In this document: positions 15,067 to 22,353 of the stretch, in pieces
Layout: the number at the start of each line of letters is the position of its first letter
How positions within the stretch are numbered: the stretch's first letter is position 1
Assembly: GCA_963678095.2 (NCBI GenBank)
Contig: CAXXXP010000001.1
Coordinates: 310,001-374,000 of the forward strand
Length of the DNA: 64,000 nt
Reading direction: 5' to 3'
Source of the DNA: G963678095 sp963678095
GTDB lineage: Bacteria > Bacillota > Negativicutes > Selenomonadales > Selenomonadaceae
Position numbers and translations under genes: made by a program
The notes under the pieces: generated by a model
Databases searched by the model: none
What the model was told of the DNA's origin: nothing
Seen by the model: only the letters and a program-made list of their open reading frames with translations

Positions 15067-16092
15067 ATGTTAAAGGCATATTTGGACCAGGTGGTGGCAG
15101 GCAGTAATTTGTCGCAGACAGATGCGGCAGCAGCGATGCAGGTGATTCTTGACGGGCAGGCTACTGAGGCGCAAATTGGGGCTTTCCTGACAGCACTGAA
15201 GATAAAAGGGGAAAAAGTCGAGGAGATTGCCGGTTTTGCCCGGACTTTGATTGGCCAGGCAGATCGGGTCCGGCACAGCCGTCCGGTCATCTGCAACTGC
15301 GGCACCGGTGGTGATACCAAAAATACCTTTAATATTTCAACTGCAGTGGCTTTTGTACTTGCCGGAGCCGGCCTGCAGGTAGCCAAGCATGGCAATCGCA
15401 GTGTATCGAGTTCCTGTGGCAGTGCCGATGTTCTGGCGGCGCTTGGGGTCAATGTGGATCTGCCGGCAGAGCGGGTCAGTGAAGAAATTGAAACGGTCGG
15501 CATAGGATTTTTGTTTGCTCCGGCACTGAATAAGGCAATGCGTTTTGTGGCCAAGCCACGAAAAGAGCTGGGATATCGCACGGTATTCAACCTGCTGGGA
15601 CCGATTATAAATCCGGCCCGGCTTGACTATCAGCTTGTCGGTGTGTATGACGGGGCTTTGACAGAAAAGGTGGCAGCGGTGCTAAGTGAAGTCGGGGTCA
15701 GGCAGGCGATGGTTGTGCATAGCAACGACGGCATGGATGAGATTTCAACGCAGGCGAAGACCAAGGTCAGCGAGCTTCGTGACGGTAACGTCAAATCCTA
15801 TGAAATAGATCCGCAAGCCTACGGCTTTGCCGGCGGCACACTGGCTGATTATGCCGGTGGCACACCGGCAGAAAATGCGGGGATTTTGCGGGCGGTGCTC
15901 GCGGGCAAACAAGGGCCAAAACGCGATGTGGTGTTACTCAATGCGGCTGCCGGGCTCTATATCGCGGGGCGCGTTTCTTCTCTGGAAGCGGGACTCTTAC
16001 TGGCGGCAGAGGTCATTGACAGTGGGCGGGCACAGCAAAAGCTTGACGAACTCATTGTTTTTAGCAACAGCAATTTGGCGGCTGCTTTATGA
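15067..16092 (+). CDS. trpD: Anthranilate phosphoribosyltransferase
   Basis: It transfers phosphoribose from PRPP to anthranilate in tryptophan synthesis. The 341-residue protein shows NCGTGGDTKNTFNIST (PRPP-binding glycine loop), KHGNRSVSSSCGSADVL and the NPARLDYQLVGV segment of the family. It is the first gene of the operon, which is unusual because trpE commonly leads. The start is ATG 15067 behind ATGGAG; the open frame extends 78 bases upstream into the terminator stem and is not used. It overlaps trpF by four bases (ATGA). Confidence 0.96.
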   Translation: MLKAYLDQVVAGSNLSQTDAAAAMQVILDGQATEAQIGAFLTALKIKGEKVEEIAGFARTLIGQADRVRHSRPVICNCGTGGDTKNTFNISTAVAFVLAGAGLQVAKHGNRSVSSSCGSADVLAALGVNVDLPAERVSEEIETVGIGFLFAPALNKAMRFVAKPRKELGYRTVFNLLGPIINPARLDYQLVGVYDGALTEKVAAVLSEVGVRQAMVVHSNDGMDEISTQAKTKVSELRDGNVKSYEIDPQAYGFAGGTLADYAGGTPAENAGILRAVLAGKQGPKRDVVLLNAAAGLYIAGRVSSLEAGLLLAAEVIDSGRAQQKLDELIVFSNSNLAAAL

Positions 16093-16724
16093 TTGTCAAG
16101 ATTTGCGGCATAAAGACAGCGGCTGCAGCAAAAATGGCCAGCGAAGCCGGCGCGGATTTTATCGGGTTTGTTTTTGCACCATCGCGTCGGCGTATAGAGC
16201 CCGCGGCGGCGGCAAAAATCTGCCAGGGGGTGAACCGGGTAAAAAAAATAGGTGTTTTTGTTGATGAGGAGCCAGCCAAAGTCAATGCGATTGCTGCGGC
16301 CTGCGGACTTGACTTTGTGCAGCTGCATGGACATGAAACGGCCTGCTACCGCCAGCAGATTTCCTATCCTGTGATCAAGGCCTTCCGTGTGGGCGAGGAT
16401 TTTCAGCCGCTAGCAGCCGAAAGCTATCCGGCCGAGATGATTCTACTTGATAGTTTCCTTCCCGGACAGGCCGGTGGTACGGGCAAGACCTTTTCCTGGG
16501 AGCAGGCGGCAGTGATGGTCCGTGCGCTGAAACGCCCGGTTATTCTTGCTGGGGGGCTGAACGCGGAAAACGTTTCGGCGGGGATGGAACTCTTTCACCC
16601 GTTTGGGGTTGATGTTTCCGGTGGGGTGGAAGAAAGCGGAGAAAAATCATGGATTAAAATAAAGCGGTTTATGGAAGCGGCCCGCAGGGCCGAGCGGAGG
16701 CTGGATGATGAAAAACATACTTAA
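16089..16724 (+). CDS. trpF: Phosphoribosylanthranilate isomerase
   Basis: The 211-residue TIM-barrel enzyme converts phosphoribosylanthranilate to the carboxyphenylamino-deoxyribulose phosphate. The N-terminal VKICGIK carries catalytic Cys6, and GADFIGFVFAPSRR, VQLHGHE and LLDSFLPGQAGGTGKTF (with the catalytic Asp) are standard. ILAGGLNAENV and GVDVSGGVE form the phosphate-binding end of the barrel. It overlaps trpD at the start and trpC at the end, so the three genes are translationally coupled. It is a separate gene here, not fused to trpC. Confidence 0.95.
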   Translation: MIVKICGIKTAAAAKMASEAGADFIGFVFAPSRRRIEPAAAAKICQGVNRVKKIGVFVDEEPAKVNAIAAACGLDFVQLHGHETACYRQQISYPVIKAFRVGEDFQPLAAESYPAEMILLDSFLPGQAGGTGKTFSWEQAAVMVRALKRPVILAGGLNAENVSAGMELFHPFGVDVSGGVEESGEKSWIKIKRFMEAARRAERRLDDEKHT

Positions 16725-17484
16725 AGAAATTGTGCAGCGGAAAAAAGAGATCGTTGCCGAAGAAAAACGCCGGCAGCCCCTGTTGCAGATTAAGGCAGAT
16801 ATTCGACCCGGAGGATTTCGCATGGCGCGGCGGCTGCGGCCGCAGCCCTGGAGCCTGATTGCCGAATGCAAATTGCAGTCACCGGCCAAGGGACGCCTGT
16901 GCACAAGGCATACGGTGACAGAGCTGGCAAAGATTTATGCAGCCAATGGTGCAAGCGTACTTTCGGTGCATACCGATCCGCATTTTCTGGGGAAAAATGA
17001 GGATATTGCAGCGGTACGCGCGGCGGTTGATCTGCCGGTTTTACGCAAGGACTTTATCATAGATCCGTATCAGATCTATCAAGCCCGGGCACTTGGTGCC
17101 GATGCAGTGCTGCTCATAGCCCGGATACTGGAACCATCGCAGCTGAAGGAATATTTGTATACAGCCTGGGAACTTGGGCTTGATGCGTTGATTGAGGTCC
17201 ATGATGAACGTGATATCCTTGCTGCCGAGGCGACTCCGGCAGAATTTATCGGTATTAACAACCGTAATTTGCAGAATTTCAGCACGGATATACAGCATAC
17301 CCTCGATCTTTTGCCTGGATGCACGGGTGACAGGATTTTGATCAGCGAAAGCGGCATCCACTGCGCGGCAGATGTTGCACGCTTGCGGGCCGCCGGGGTG
17401 CGGGGAGCCCTGGTCGGGGAGGGACTTGTCCGGGCGGCTTCTCCCGGGGAAAAGACAAAAGAATTAGCGCAGGCTCTTGCCTGA
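16708..17484 (+). CDS. trpC: Indole-3-glycerol phosphate synthase
   Basis: The 258-residue TIM barrel closes the indole ring. The catalytic and substrate residues are visible in LIAECKLQSPAKG (Glu, Lys, Ser), LPVLRKDFIID (Lys), ALIEVHD (Glu), GINNRNL (Asn) and ISESGI. The start is placed at the second of two adjacent ATGs (16708), which lies seven bases after GGAGG; ATG 16705 is only four bases away. It overlaps the end of trpF by 17 bases. The first motif departs slightly from the common EIKKASPS form. Confidence 0.94.
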   Translation: MKNILKEIVQRKKEIVAEEKRRQPLLQIKADIRPGGFRMARRLRPQPWSLIAECKLQSPAKGRLCTRHTVTELAKIYAANGASVLSVHTDPHFLGKNEDIAAVRAAVDLPVLRKDFIIDPYQIYQARALGADAVLLIARILEPSQLKEYLYTAWELGLDALIEVHDERDILAAEATPAEFIGINNRNLQNFSTDIQHTLDLLPGCTGDRILISESGIHCAADVARLRAAGVRGALVGEGLVRAASPGEKTKELAQALA

Positions 17485-17516
17485 TACGGAGAAAATATGA
17501 GTTGGAGGAATTGGAA

Positions 17517-18707
17517 ATGACAGAAAACAAAGTGGGACGTTTTGGCGATTATGGCGGGCAGTATGTGCCGGAAACCGTTATGCCGGTATTACTGGAGCTT
17601 TGCGAAGCCTATGATAAATATAAGGAAGATCCGGGATTTCAGGCAGAGGTCAGCCGCTTTTTTACGCAATATGCCGGACGCCCGACGATGCTTTATTATG
17701 CGGAAAAACTGACCAAACACTATGGCAAGGCAAAGATTTATTTAAAGCGGGAAGATCTTTTGCACACCGGTGCGCATAAGATAAACAACGCCCTGGGACA
17801 AGCGATTTTGGCAAAATATATGGGGAAAAAGCGCATTGTGGCGGAAACTGGCGCCGGCCAGCATGGTGTGGCCTGCGCGACAGTCGCGGCGCTATTTGAT
17901 ATGGAGTGTCATATCTTTATGGGCGCTATGGACATGGAACGCCAAAAACTCAATGTATTTCGCATGAAAATGCTGGGAGCCAAGGTGATGCCGGTAACCA
18001 GTGGCACCGCAGCGCTGAAGGATGCGACCAGTGAGGCCATCCGCTATTGGGCGACAAATATTACGGATACCCATTATATTATCGGCACGGTAGCAGGCCC
18101 GCATCCTTATCCGACAATGGTTCGTGATTTTCAGGCGGTAATCGGCCGTGAGATCAGGGAGCAGAGTAAAAAAGTGACGGGTGGGCGCATCGATTATCTG
18201 GTGGCCTGTGTCGGCGGGGGCAGTAATGCGATGGGAACTTTTTACGATTTCCGGGGAGACAAGCAGATTCAAAAGATCGGTGTCGAGGCAGCCGGACGCG
18301 GAGAGGCAAATGGCGATCATGCAAAAACACTGACCCAGGGGAGCCCGGGCGTTTTGCATGGCGCCCGCAGTTATCTGCTGCAGGATGACGATGGGCAGGT
18401 AGTCGAAGCGTATTCGATTTCGGCCGGACTGGATTATCCGGGGGTCGGACCGGAGCATGCCTATTTCAAGGACAAGGGCATTGCCTGTTATGTGGCAGTG
18501 AATGATGAGGAGGCTCTGGCGGCCTTCCAGCGGCTCACGCGCATCGAGGGGATTATTCCGGCAATGGAAAGCTCGCATGCCATTGCCTACCTTGAAAAAT
18601 TAATGCCGGAGACAAAGGCGGAGGAAGTTGTTATTGTCTGCCTTTCCGGACGTGGCGATAAGGATGTTCAGATGGTGGCAAAAAGACTGGGGGAGGAAAT
18701 AGAATGA
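17517..18707 (+). CDS. trpB: Tryptophan synthase beta chain
   Basis: The PLP enzyme joins indole and serine. The 396-residue protein is a TrpB1-type subunit: GRFGDYGGQYVPET at the N-terminus, the PLP lysine Lys88 in HTGAHKINNALGQA, the phosphate-binding loop CVGGGSNAMG and the SAGLDYPGVGPEH segment. The start is ATG 17517, eight bases after GGAGG; the in-frame TTG at 17502 lies in front of that site. It overlaps trpA by four bases, as expected for subunits of one complex. Confidence 0.97.
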   Translation: MTENKVGRFGDYGGQYVPETVMPVLLELCEAYDKYKEDPGFQAEVSRFFTQYAGRPTMLYYAEKLTKHYGKAKIYLKREDLLHTGAHKINNALGQAILAKYMGKKRIVAETGAGQHGVACATVAALFDMECHIFMGAMDMERQKLNVFRMKMLGAKVMPVTSGTAALKDATSEAIRYWATNITDTHYIIGTVAGPHPYPTMVRDFQAVIGREIREQSKKVTGGRIDYLVACVGGGSNAMGTFYDFRGDKQIQKIGVEAAGRGEANGDHAKTLTQGSPGVLHGARSYLLQDDDGQVVEAYSISAGLDYPGVGPEHAYFKDKGIACYVAVNDEEALAAFQRLTRIEGIIPAMESSHAIAYLEKLMPETKAEEVVIVCLSGRGDKDVQMVAKRLGEEIE

Positions 18708-19495
18708 CACGTTTAAGCGAAACACTGGCAAAACTGAAAAAAGCCGGTAAAAAGGGATTGTTTATCTATATCATGGCCGGAGCACCGGATCTTGAGGCGA
18801 CGATAGAGGCTGTACGGGCCGCTGAAAAAGCTGGCGCGAATGTCATTGAACTTGGCCTGCCGTTTTCCGATCCATTGGCGGATGGCCCGGTGATTCAGGC
18901 CGCCGGCGTAACGGCACTGAAAAATGGCATGACAACTCACAAGGTCTTGCAGATTGTCAAGGAAATACGGCGTTTTTCCCAGATTCCGCTGCTTGGCATG
19001 GGTTATATCAACAACATGCTTCATTACGGATTAGAGAAATTTGTTATTGATTTTAAGGCAGCCGGACTTGACGGCCTGATTATTCCTGATCTGCCACATG
19101 AGGAAGCTGCTGCAATGACGGCAATATGCCGGGCGAATGATCTGCATTTGATCGAGTTTGTTACGCCAAACACGGTTCCGGCGCGAATTACACAGACGTG
19201 TTCAAGTGCTACGGGCTTTATTTACTGCGTCTCGGTCAACGGCGTAACCGGTGTGCGGAAAATTGATTATTCGCCGATCAACGAAGTGGTGGCCCTGGTC
19301 CGCCAGCAGACGGATATTCCCCTGGCGGTGGGCTTTGGCATTGGCTCTCCGGCAGCGGCCTTGGAGGCTTCGCGTGAGGCTGATGCGGTTATCGTCGGCA
19401 GTGCAGTCGTGCGGCGGTTGATGGAAAATGATCTGCCGGGGGCGGCGCAGCTGATTGGCGATATTCGCCAGGCACTTGATGAAAGGGTGATTTAA
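18704..19495 (+). CDS. trpA: Tryptophan synthase alpha chain
   Basis: The subunit cleaves indole-3-glycerol phosphate and passes indole to TrpB. The 263-residue TIM barrel keeps the catalytic residues in IELGLPFSDPLADGP (Glu and Asp), IIPDLPHEE, and the phosphate site in GFIYCVSVNGVTGVR and VGFGIGSPAAA. Some segments differ from the commonest form (GYINNMLHYG instead of GYYNPI), as is frequent in Firmicutes. trpE begins directly after the stop codon. Confidence 0.95.
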   Translation: MTRLSETLAKLKKAGKKGLFIYIMAGAPDLEATIEAVRAAEKAGANVIELGLPFSDPLADGPVIQAAGVTALKNGMTTHKVLQIVKEIRRFSQIPLLGMGYINNMLHYGLEKFVIDFKAAGLDGLIIPDLPHEEAAAMTAICRANDLHLIEFVTPNTVPARITQTCSSATGFIYCVSVNGVTGVRKIDYSPINEVVALVRQQTDIPLAVGFGIGSPAAALEASREADAVIVGSAVVRRLMENDLPGAAQLIGDIRQALDERVI

Positions 19496-20989
19496 ATGCA
19501 GCTAAACCTGTCAAGTGAGGAATTTTGCAAGCTGGCACAGCGGCAAAATATCATTGCCCTCACGGCTGAAATCTCTACTGATATGGAAACTCCAGTGTCG
19601 GTGTATTACAAGCTTGTCGGCGAAGAGCAGGGCTTTATTCTGGAAAGTGCGGATGTCAACGAACGCTTTGGGCGCTTTTCCTTTATTGGCGCCGAGCCAT
19701 TGGCGCAGCTTGCTGTTTTTAAGGATCATACCAGGATTGTTTCAGCCGGCAGTACGGAGATTCTTGAAGGTGAACCCGTTGCAGTCTTAAAAGAATATCT
19801 GGGCCGCTTTGAAAGTGCTGCCCGAGAGGGAGCACTGCCGTTGTTAAACGGCGGGGCCGTGGGGTACTTTAACTATGAAGTGGTAACGACTTTTGATCGC
19901 ATTCGCGGGCTGGCTGTCGCTGCCGATCAGCTGTTAGGACAGTTTATGATCTGCCGCGAGATGCTGGTGATGGATCATTTTAAGAACACCTCGAAGCTGG
20001 TTTATCTGGCTGAGGTGAAGCCAGGGCAGGAGGCGGCTGCTGTCTATATGACGGCGACTGCTAAACTGCAGGCAGCCCGGCAGCGGCTGAACCAACAGGT
20101 ACAAAAAGCGCAGGTATTGCCTGGAGGCGGGCAGGAAAAACTAGATTTTTCTGCCCGGTATGGGAAGATGCGTCCGGAATTTTTGACGATGATCACAAAA
20201 GCCAAGGAACATATTGCGGCCGGAGATGCCTTTCAGATCGTATTATCCGAGCAGTTTGAAGCTCCGGTGACGCAGCCGCCGTTTCGTTTTTATCGCCGGC
20301 TGCGCCAGGTGAATCCGTCGGCGTATATGTTCTATCTGAATTTTGGTGCGAAAAAGCTGATTGGGGCCTCCCCGGAAATGCTGGTAAAACTCGACGCAGA
20401 CAAGGTGTATACGTATCCGATTGCCGGATCACGTCCGCGCGGGAAAACAGCAGCCGAGGATCAACAGCTGGCCGAAGATCTTTGCCAAGATGGCAAGGAA
20501 TGCGCCGAACATGCGATGCTGGTGGATCTGAGCCGCAATGACCTGGGGCGGATCAGCTGCCCAGGATCGGTTATGGTCCATAAGCTGATGCAGGTGGAAA
20601 AATTTTCTCATATCATGCATATGGTATCGGAGGTCGGCGGGCGGGTTCGTCCGGATTACAGTGCCCTCGATGTGCTGAAAGCCTGTTTTCCTGCAGGGAC
20701 TTTAAGCGGGGCTCCGAAAATCCGGGCCATGGAAATTATTGAAGCGCTTGAAGAAAAGAAACGGGAGGCTTACGGCGGGACTGTCGGCTATCTGGACTTT
20801 AACGGGAATATGGACATGTGCATTACGATCCGGACGATCCGGATGGAAGATGGTCAGGCTGTTATTCGTGCCGGGGCCGGTATTGTAGCCGATTCAGTCG
20901 CTGACCGCGAATATCGGGAGATTTTGCAAAAGGCAGGAGCCCTGTTCCAGGTTGTCGAGGAGGTCGAAAACAATGATTTTATTGATTGA
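19496..20989 (+). CDS. trpE: Anthranilate synthase component I
   Basis: It makes anthranilate from chorismate and ammonia. The 497-residue protein has the N-terminal regulatory lobe with ILESADVNERFGRFSF, which matches the tryptophan feedback site (LLES motif), and the chorismate-binding domain from about residue 225 with PSAYMFYLNFG, PIAGSRPRGKT, HAMLVDLSRNDLGR and the AGTLSGAPKIRAMEII signature. The position after trpA, near the 3' end of the operon, is unusual. The gene starts on the base after the trpA stop and overlaps trpG by 17 bases. Confidence 0.96.
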   Translation: MQLNLSSEEFCKLAQRQNIIALTAEISTDMETPVSVYYKLVGEEQGFILESADVNERFGRFSFIGAEPLAQLAVFKDHTRIVSAGSTEILEGEPVAVLKEYLGRFESAAREGALPLLNGGAVGYFNYEVVTTFDRIRGLAVAADQLLGQFMICREMLVMDHFKNTSKLVYLAEVKPGQEAAAVYMTATAKLQAARQRLNQQVQKAQVLPGGGQEKLDFSARYGKMRPEFLTMITKAKEHIAAGDAFQIVLSEQFEAPVTQPPFRFYRRLRQVNPSAYMFYLNFGAKKLIGASPEMLVKLDADKVYTYPIAGSRPRGKTAAEDQQLAEDLCQDGKECAEHAMLVDLSRNDLGRISCPGSVMVHKLMQVEKFSHIMHMVSEVGGRVRPDYSALDVLKACFPAGTLSGAPKIRAMEIIEALEEKKREAYGGTVGYLDFNGNMDMCITIRTIRMEDGQAVIRAGAGIVADSVADREYREILQKAGALFQVVEEVENNDFID

Positions 20990-21539
20990 TAATTATGATT
21001 CGTTTACCTATAATGTCTATCAGCTGCTGACCGAACTGGGCGCTGAAGTTGAGGTGGTTCGTAACGACAAGCTGACACTGGAACAAATCGAGGCGAAAAA
21101 CTATGAGGCCATAGTGATTTCACCGGGCCCGGGGCGACCAGATGAGGCCGGTATTACCAAGGAATTGATCCGGTCTTTTGCCGGACAGCTGCCGATTCTG
21201 GGCATCTGTCTCGGGCATCAGGCCATTGGCGAGGTCTTTGGTGGGAGGGTTGTCCGGGCCCCGGAGCCTATTCATGGCAAAACATCGAGGCTCGAGCATG
21301 ACGGCACGGGCCTTTATCAGGGAATTGAAAATCCAATGCAGGTTGGGCGGTATCACTCGTTGATCGTGGAGCGTGAATCGCTTCCCGAATGCTTTGAAAT
21401 AACCTCACAACTGGAAGATGGCATGATCATGGGCCTGCGTCATCGGCAGTATAAACTCGAGGGTGTGCAGTTTCATCCCGAATCGATTTTGACTCCGGCC
21501 GGTCGCCAGCTGCTGAAAAATTTTTTGGCAATGCTTTAA
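20973..21539 (+). CDS. trpG: Anthranilate synthase component II (glutamine amidotransferase)
   Basis: The 188-residue class I amidotransferase feeds ammonia to TrpE. The catalytic triad is seen as Cys79 in GICLGHQ and the His-x-Glu of FHPES. MILLIDNYDSFTYN is the standard N-terminus. ATG 20973 lies about ten bases after GAGGAGG inside trpE; a longer frame starting at 20952 lacks a suitable site. In many bacteria such a protein also serves PabB in folate synthesis. I see no pab genes here. It is the last gene of the operon. Confidence 0.95.
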   Translation: MILLIDNYDSFTYNVYQLLTELGAEVEVVRNDKLTLEQIEAKNYEAIVISPGPGRPDEAGITKELIRSFAGQLPILGICLGHQAIGEVFGGRVVRAPEPIHGKTSRLEHDGTGLYQGIENPMQVGRYHSLIVERESLPECFEITSQLEDGMIMGLRHRQYKLEGVQFHPESILTPAGRQLLKNFLAML

Positions 21540-21553
21540 CCAATAGGGATATT

Positions 21554-21576
21554 GGTACGGTTGTGGCAGCCGTACC
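21554..21576 (+). terminator. Hairpin after trpG without a good T run
   Basis: GGTACGGTTG and CAGCCGTACC form a 10-base stem with a three-base loop. The following GTCGTTAAG has few T, so it is a weak terminator or an mRNA 3'-end stabiliser. Confidence 0.5.
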
Positions 21577-21603
21577 GTCGTTAAGAAAATATAATAGCAG
21601 TGC

Positions 21604-21632
21604 TTGACAATATATATTATTTATTTTATGAT
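21604..21632 (+). promoter_or_regulatory. Promoter of the B12 uptake operon
   Basis: TTGACA (21604-21609) and TATGAT (21627-21632) with a 17-base spacer lie ahead of the tandem cobalamin riboswitches. Transcription would start near 21639. Confidence 0.8.
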
Positions 21633-21644
21633 GAATGAGTGAGC

Positions 21645-21666
21645 TCTTGTGAAAGTGATCACAAGA
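21645..21666 (+). promoter_or_regulatory. CRP-like palindrome downstream of the B12 operon promoter
   Basis: TCTTGTGA (21645-21652), six bases, then TCACAAGA (21659-21666) is a perfect inverted repeat containing TGTGA-N6-TCACA, the consensus half-sites of CRP-type regulators. Its place just after the likely transcription start suggests repression. It could also simply be an RNA hairpin ahead of the riboswitch. Confidence 0.5.
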
Positions 21667-21685
21667 TAAAAAATTATAGCGATTA

Positions 21686-21882
21686 GATCAGGTGTCTTAG
21701 GACTTAATAGGAAAGCTTGGTGAAAAACCAACGCGGTCCCGCCACTGTAACAGGGAGTAAATCTGCAAGAATGTCACTGGAGTGAAAGCTCTGGGAAGGC
21801 GCAGATAAGCGATGATCTGGAGCCAGGAGAACTGCCTGATGGATGATCACCGTTTGACCTGCGAGCGATGGGGAGGGGATTG
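21686..21882 (+). ncRNA. Cobalamin riboswitch 1 (first of tandem pair, btu operon)
   Basis: The conserved cobalamin aptamer elements are present: CAGGTGTC-GGACTTAATAGG, a GGTG-AA-CC hairpin, GCGGTCCCGCCACTG with the B12 box GCCACTG at 21741-21747, GGAGCCAGGAGAACTGCCTG, and the closing GACCTGCGAGCGAT. Bases 21686-21840 are identical to riboswitch 2, 305 bases downstream. A terminator follows at 21902. Cobalamin binding should stop transcription. Confidence 0.95.
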
Positions 21883-21901
21883 GTTCATGCTGTTTTATTG
21901 G

Positions 21902-21938
21902 ATGGGCTTTTCTCTGCGTAGAAAAGCCCATTTTTTAT
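21902..21938 (+). terminator. Expression-platform terminator of cobalamin riboswitch 1
   Basis: ATGGGCTTTTCT, loop ctgcgt and AGAAAAGCCCAT form a perfect 12-base stem followed by TTTTTT. Confidence 0.85.
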
Positions 21939-21990
21939 TTGTGCAAGGGAGCATGAAAAGAACACCATTAGAAAAGAAAATATAGAAAGA

Positions 21991-22187
21991 GATCAGGTGT
22001 CTTAGGACTTAATAGGAAAGCTTGGTGAAAAACCAACGCGGTCCCGCCACTGTAACAGGGAGTAAATCTGCAAGAATGTCACTGGAGTGAAAGCTCTGGG
22101 AAGGCGCAGATAAGCGATGATCTGGAGCCAGGAGAACTGCCTGATTGATAATCACCGTTTGACCTGCGAGCGATAGGAAGGGGGATT
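21991..22187 (+). ncRNA. Cobalamin riboswitch 2 (second of tandem pair, btu operon)
   Basis: This aptamer repeats riboswitch 1 with 155 identical bases, from GATCAGG to ACTGCCTGAT; the B12 box is at 22046-22052. The copies then differ at a few sites near the 3' end. It has a different terminator (22218). Two aptamers in series on one transcript should make the response to cobalamin steeper. The near identity points to a recent duplication or ongoing gene conversion. Confidence 0.95.
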
Positions 22188-22217
22188 TTCTGTGCAATTA
22201 ATTTGTAAAACAGGCGT

Positions 22218-22253
22218 CCCCGGCATTTTTGTATGCCGGGGTAGTATTTTTTA
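22218..22253 (+). terminator. Expression-platform terminator of cobalamin riboswitch 2
   Basis: CCCCGGCAT and ATGCCGGGG form a GC-rich 9-base stem with a six-base loop, followed by TAGTATTTTTTA. Confidence 0.8.
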
Positions 22254-22269
22254 TGAGTAAGGATCGTAC

Positions 22270-22311
22270 AAAAAAGCTTCTATTCCGTGAGGAACAGAAG
22301 CTTTTTTTTCT
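22270..22311 (+). terminator. Extra strong terminator between riboswitch 2 and the receptor gene
   Basis: AAAAAAGCTTCT and AGAAGCTTTTTTTT with an inner TTCC/GGAA stem form a third terminator on the btu leader, 42 bases before the receptor start. It has no aptamer directly attached. Confidence 0.75.
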
Positions 22312-22353
22312 TTGATTTTTAGATGAGGATGTTATAAGGGGATGCTTTTATTT

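Noticed and set aside
21686..22187. The 305-base direct repeat as a mobile element or CRISPR-like repeat
   Set aside because: Both copies are complete cobalamin aptamers with no transposase, terminal repeats or spacers.
21704..22197. Two near-identical minus-strand open frames
   Set aside because: They are the reverse of the two duplicated cobalamin riboswitches, so their similarity reflects the RNA duplication.
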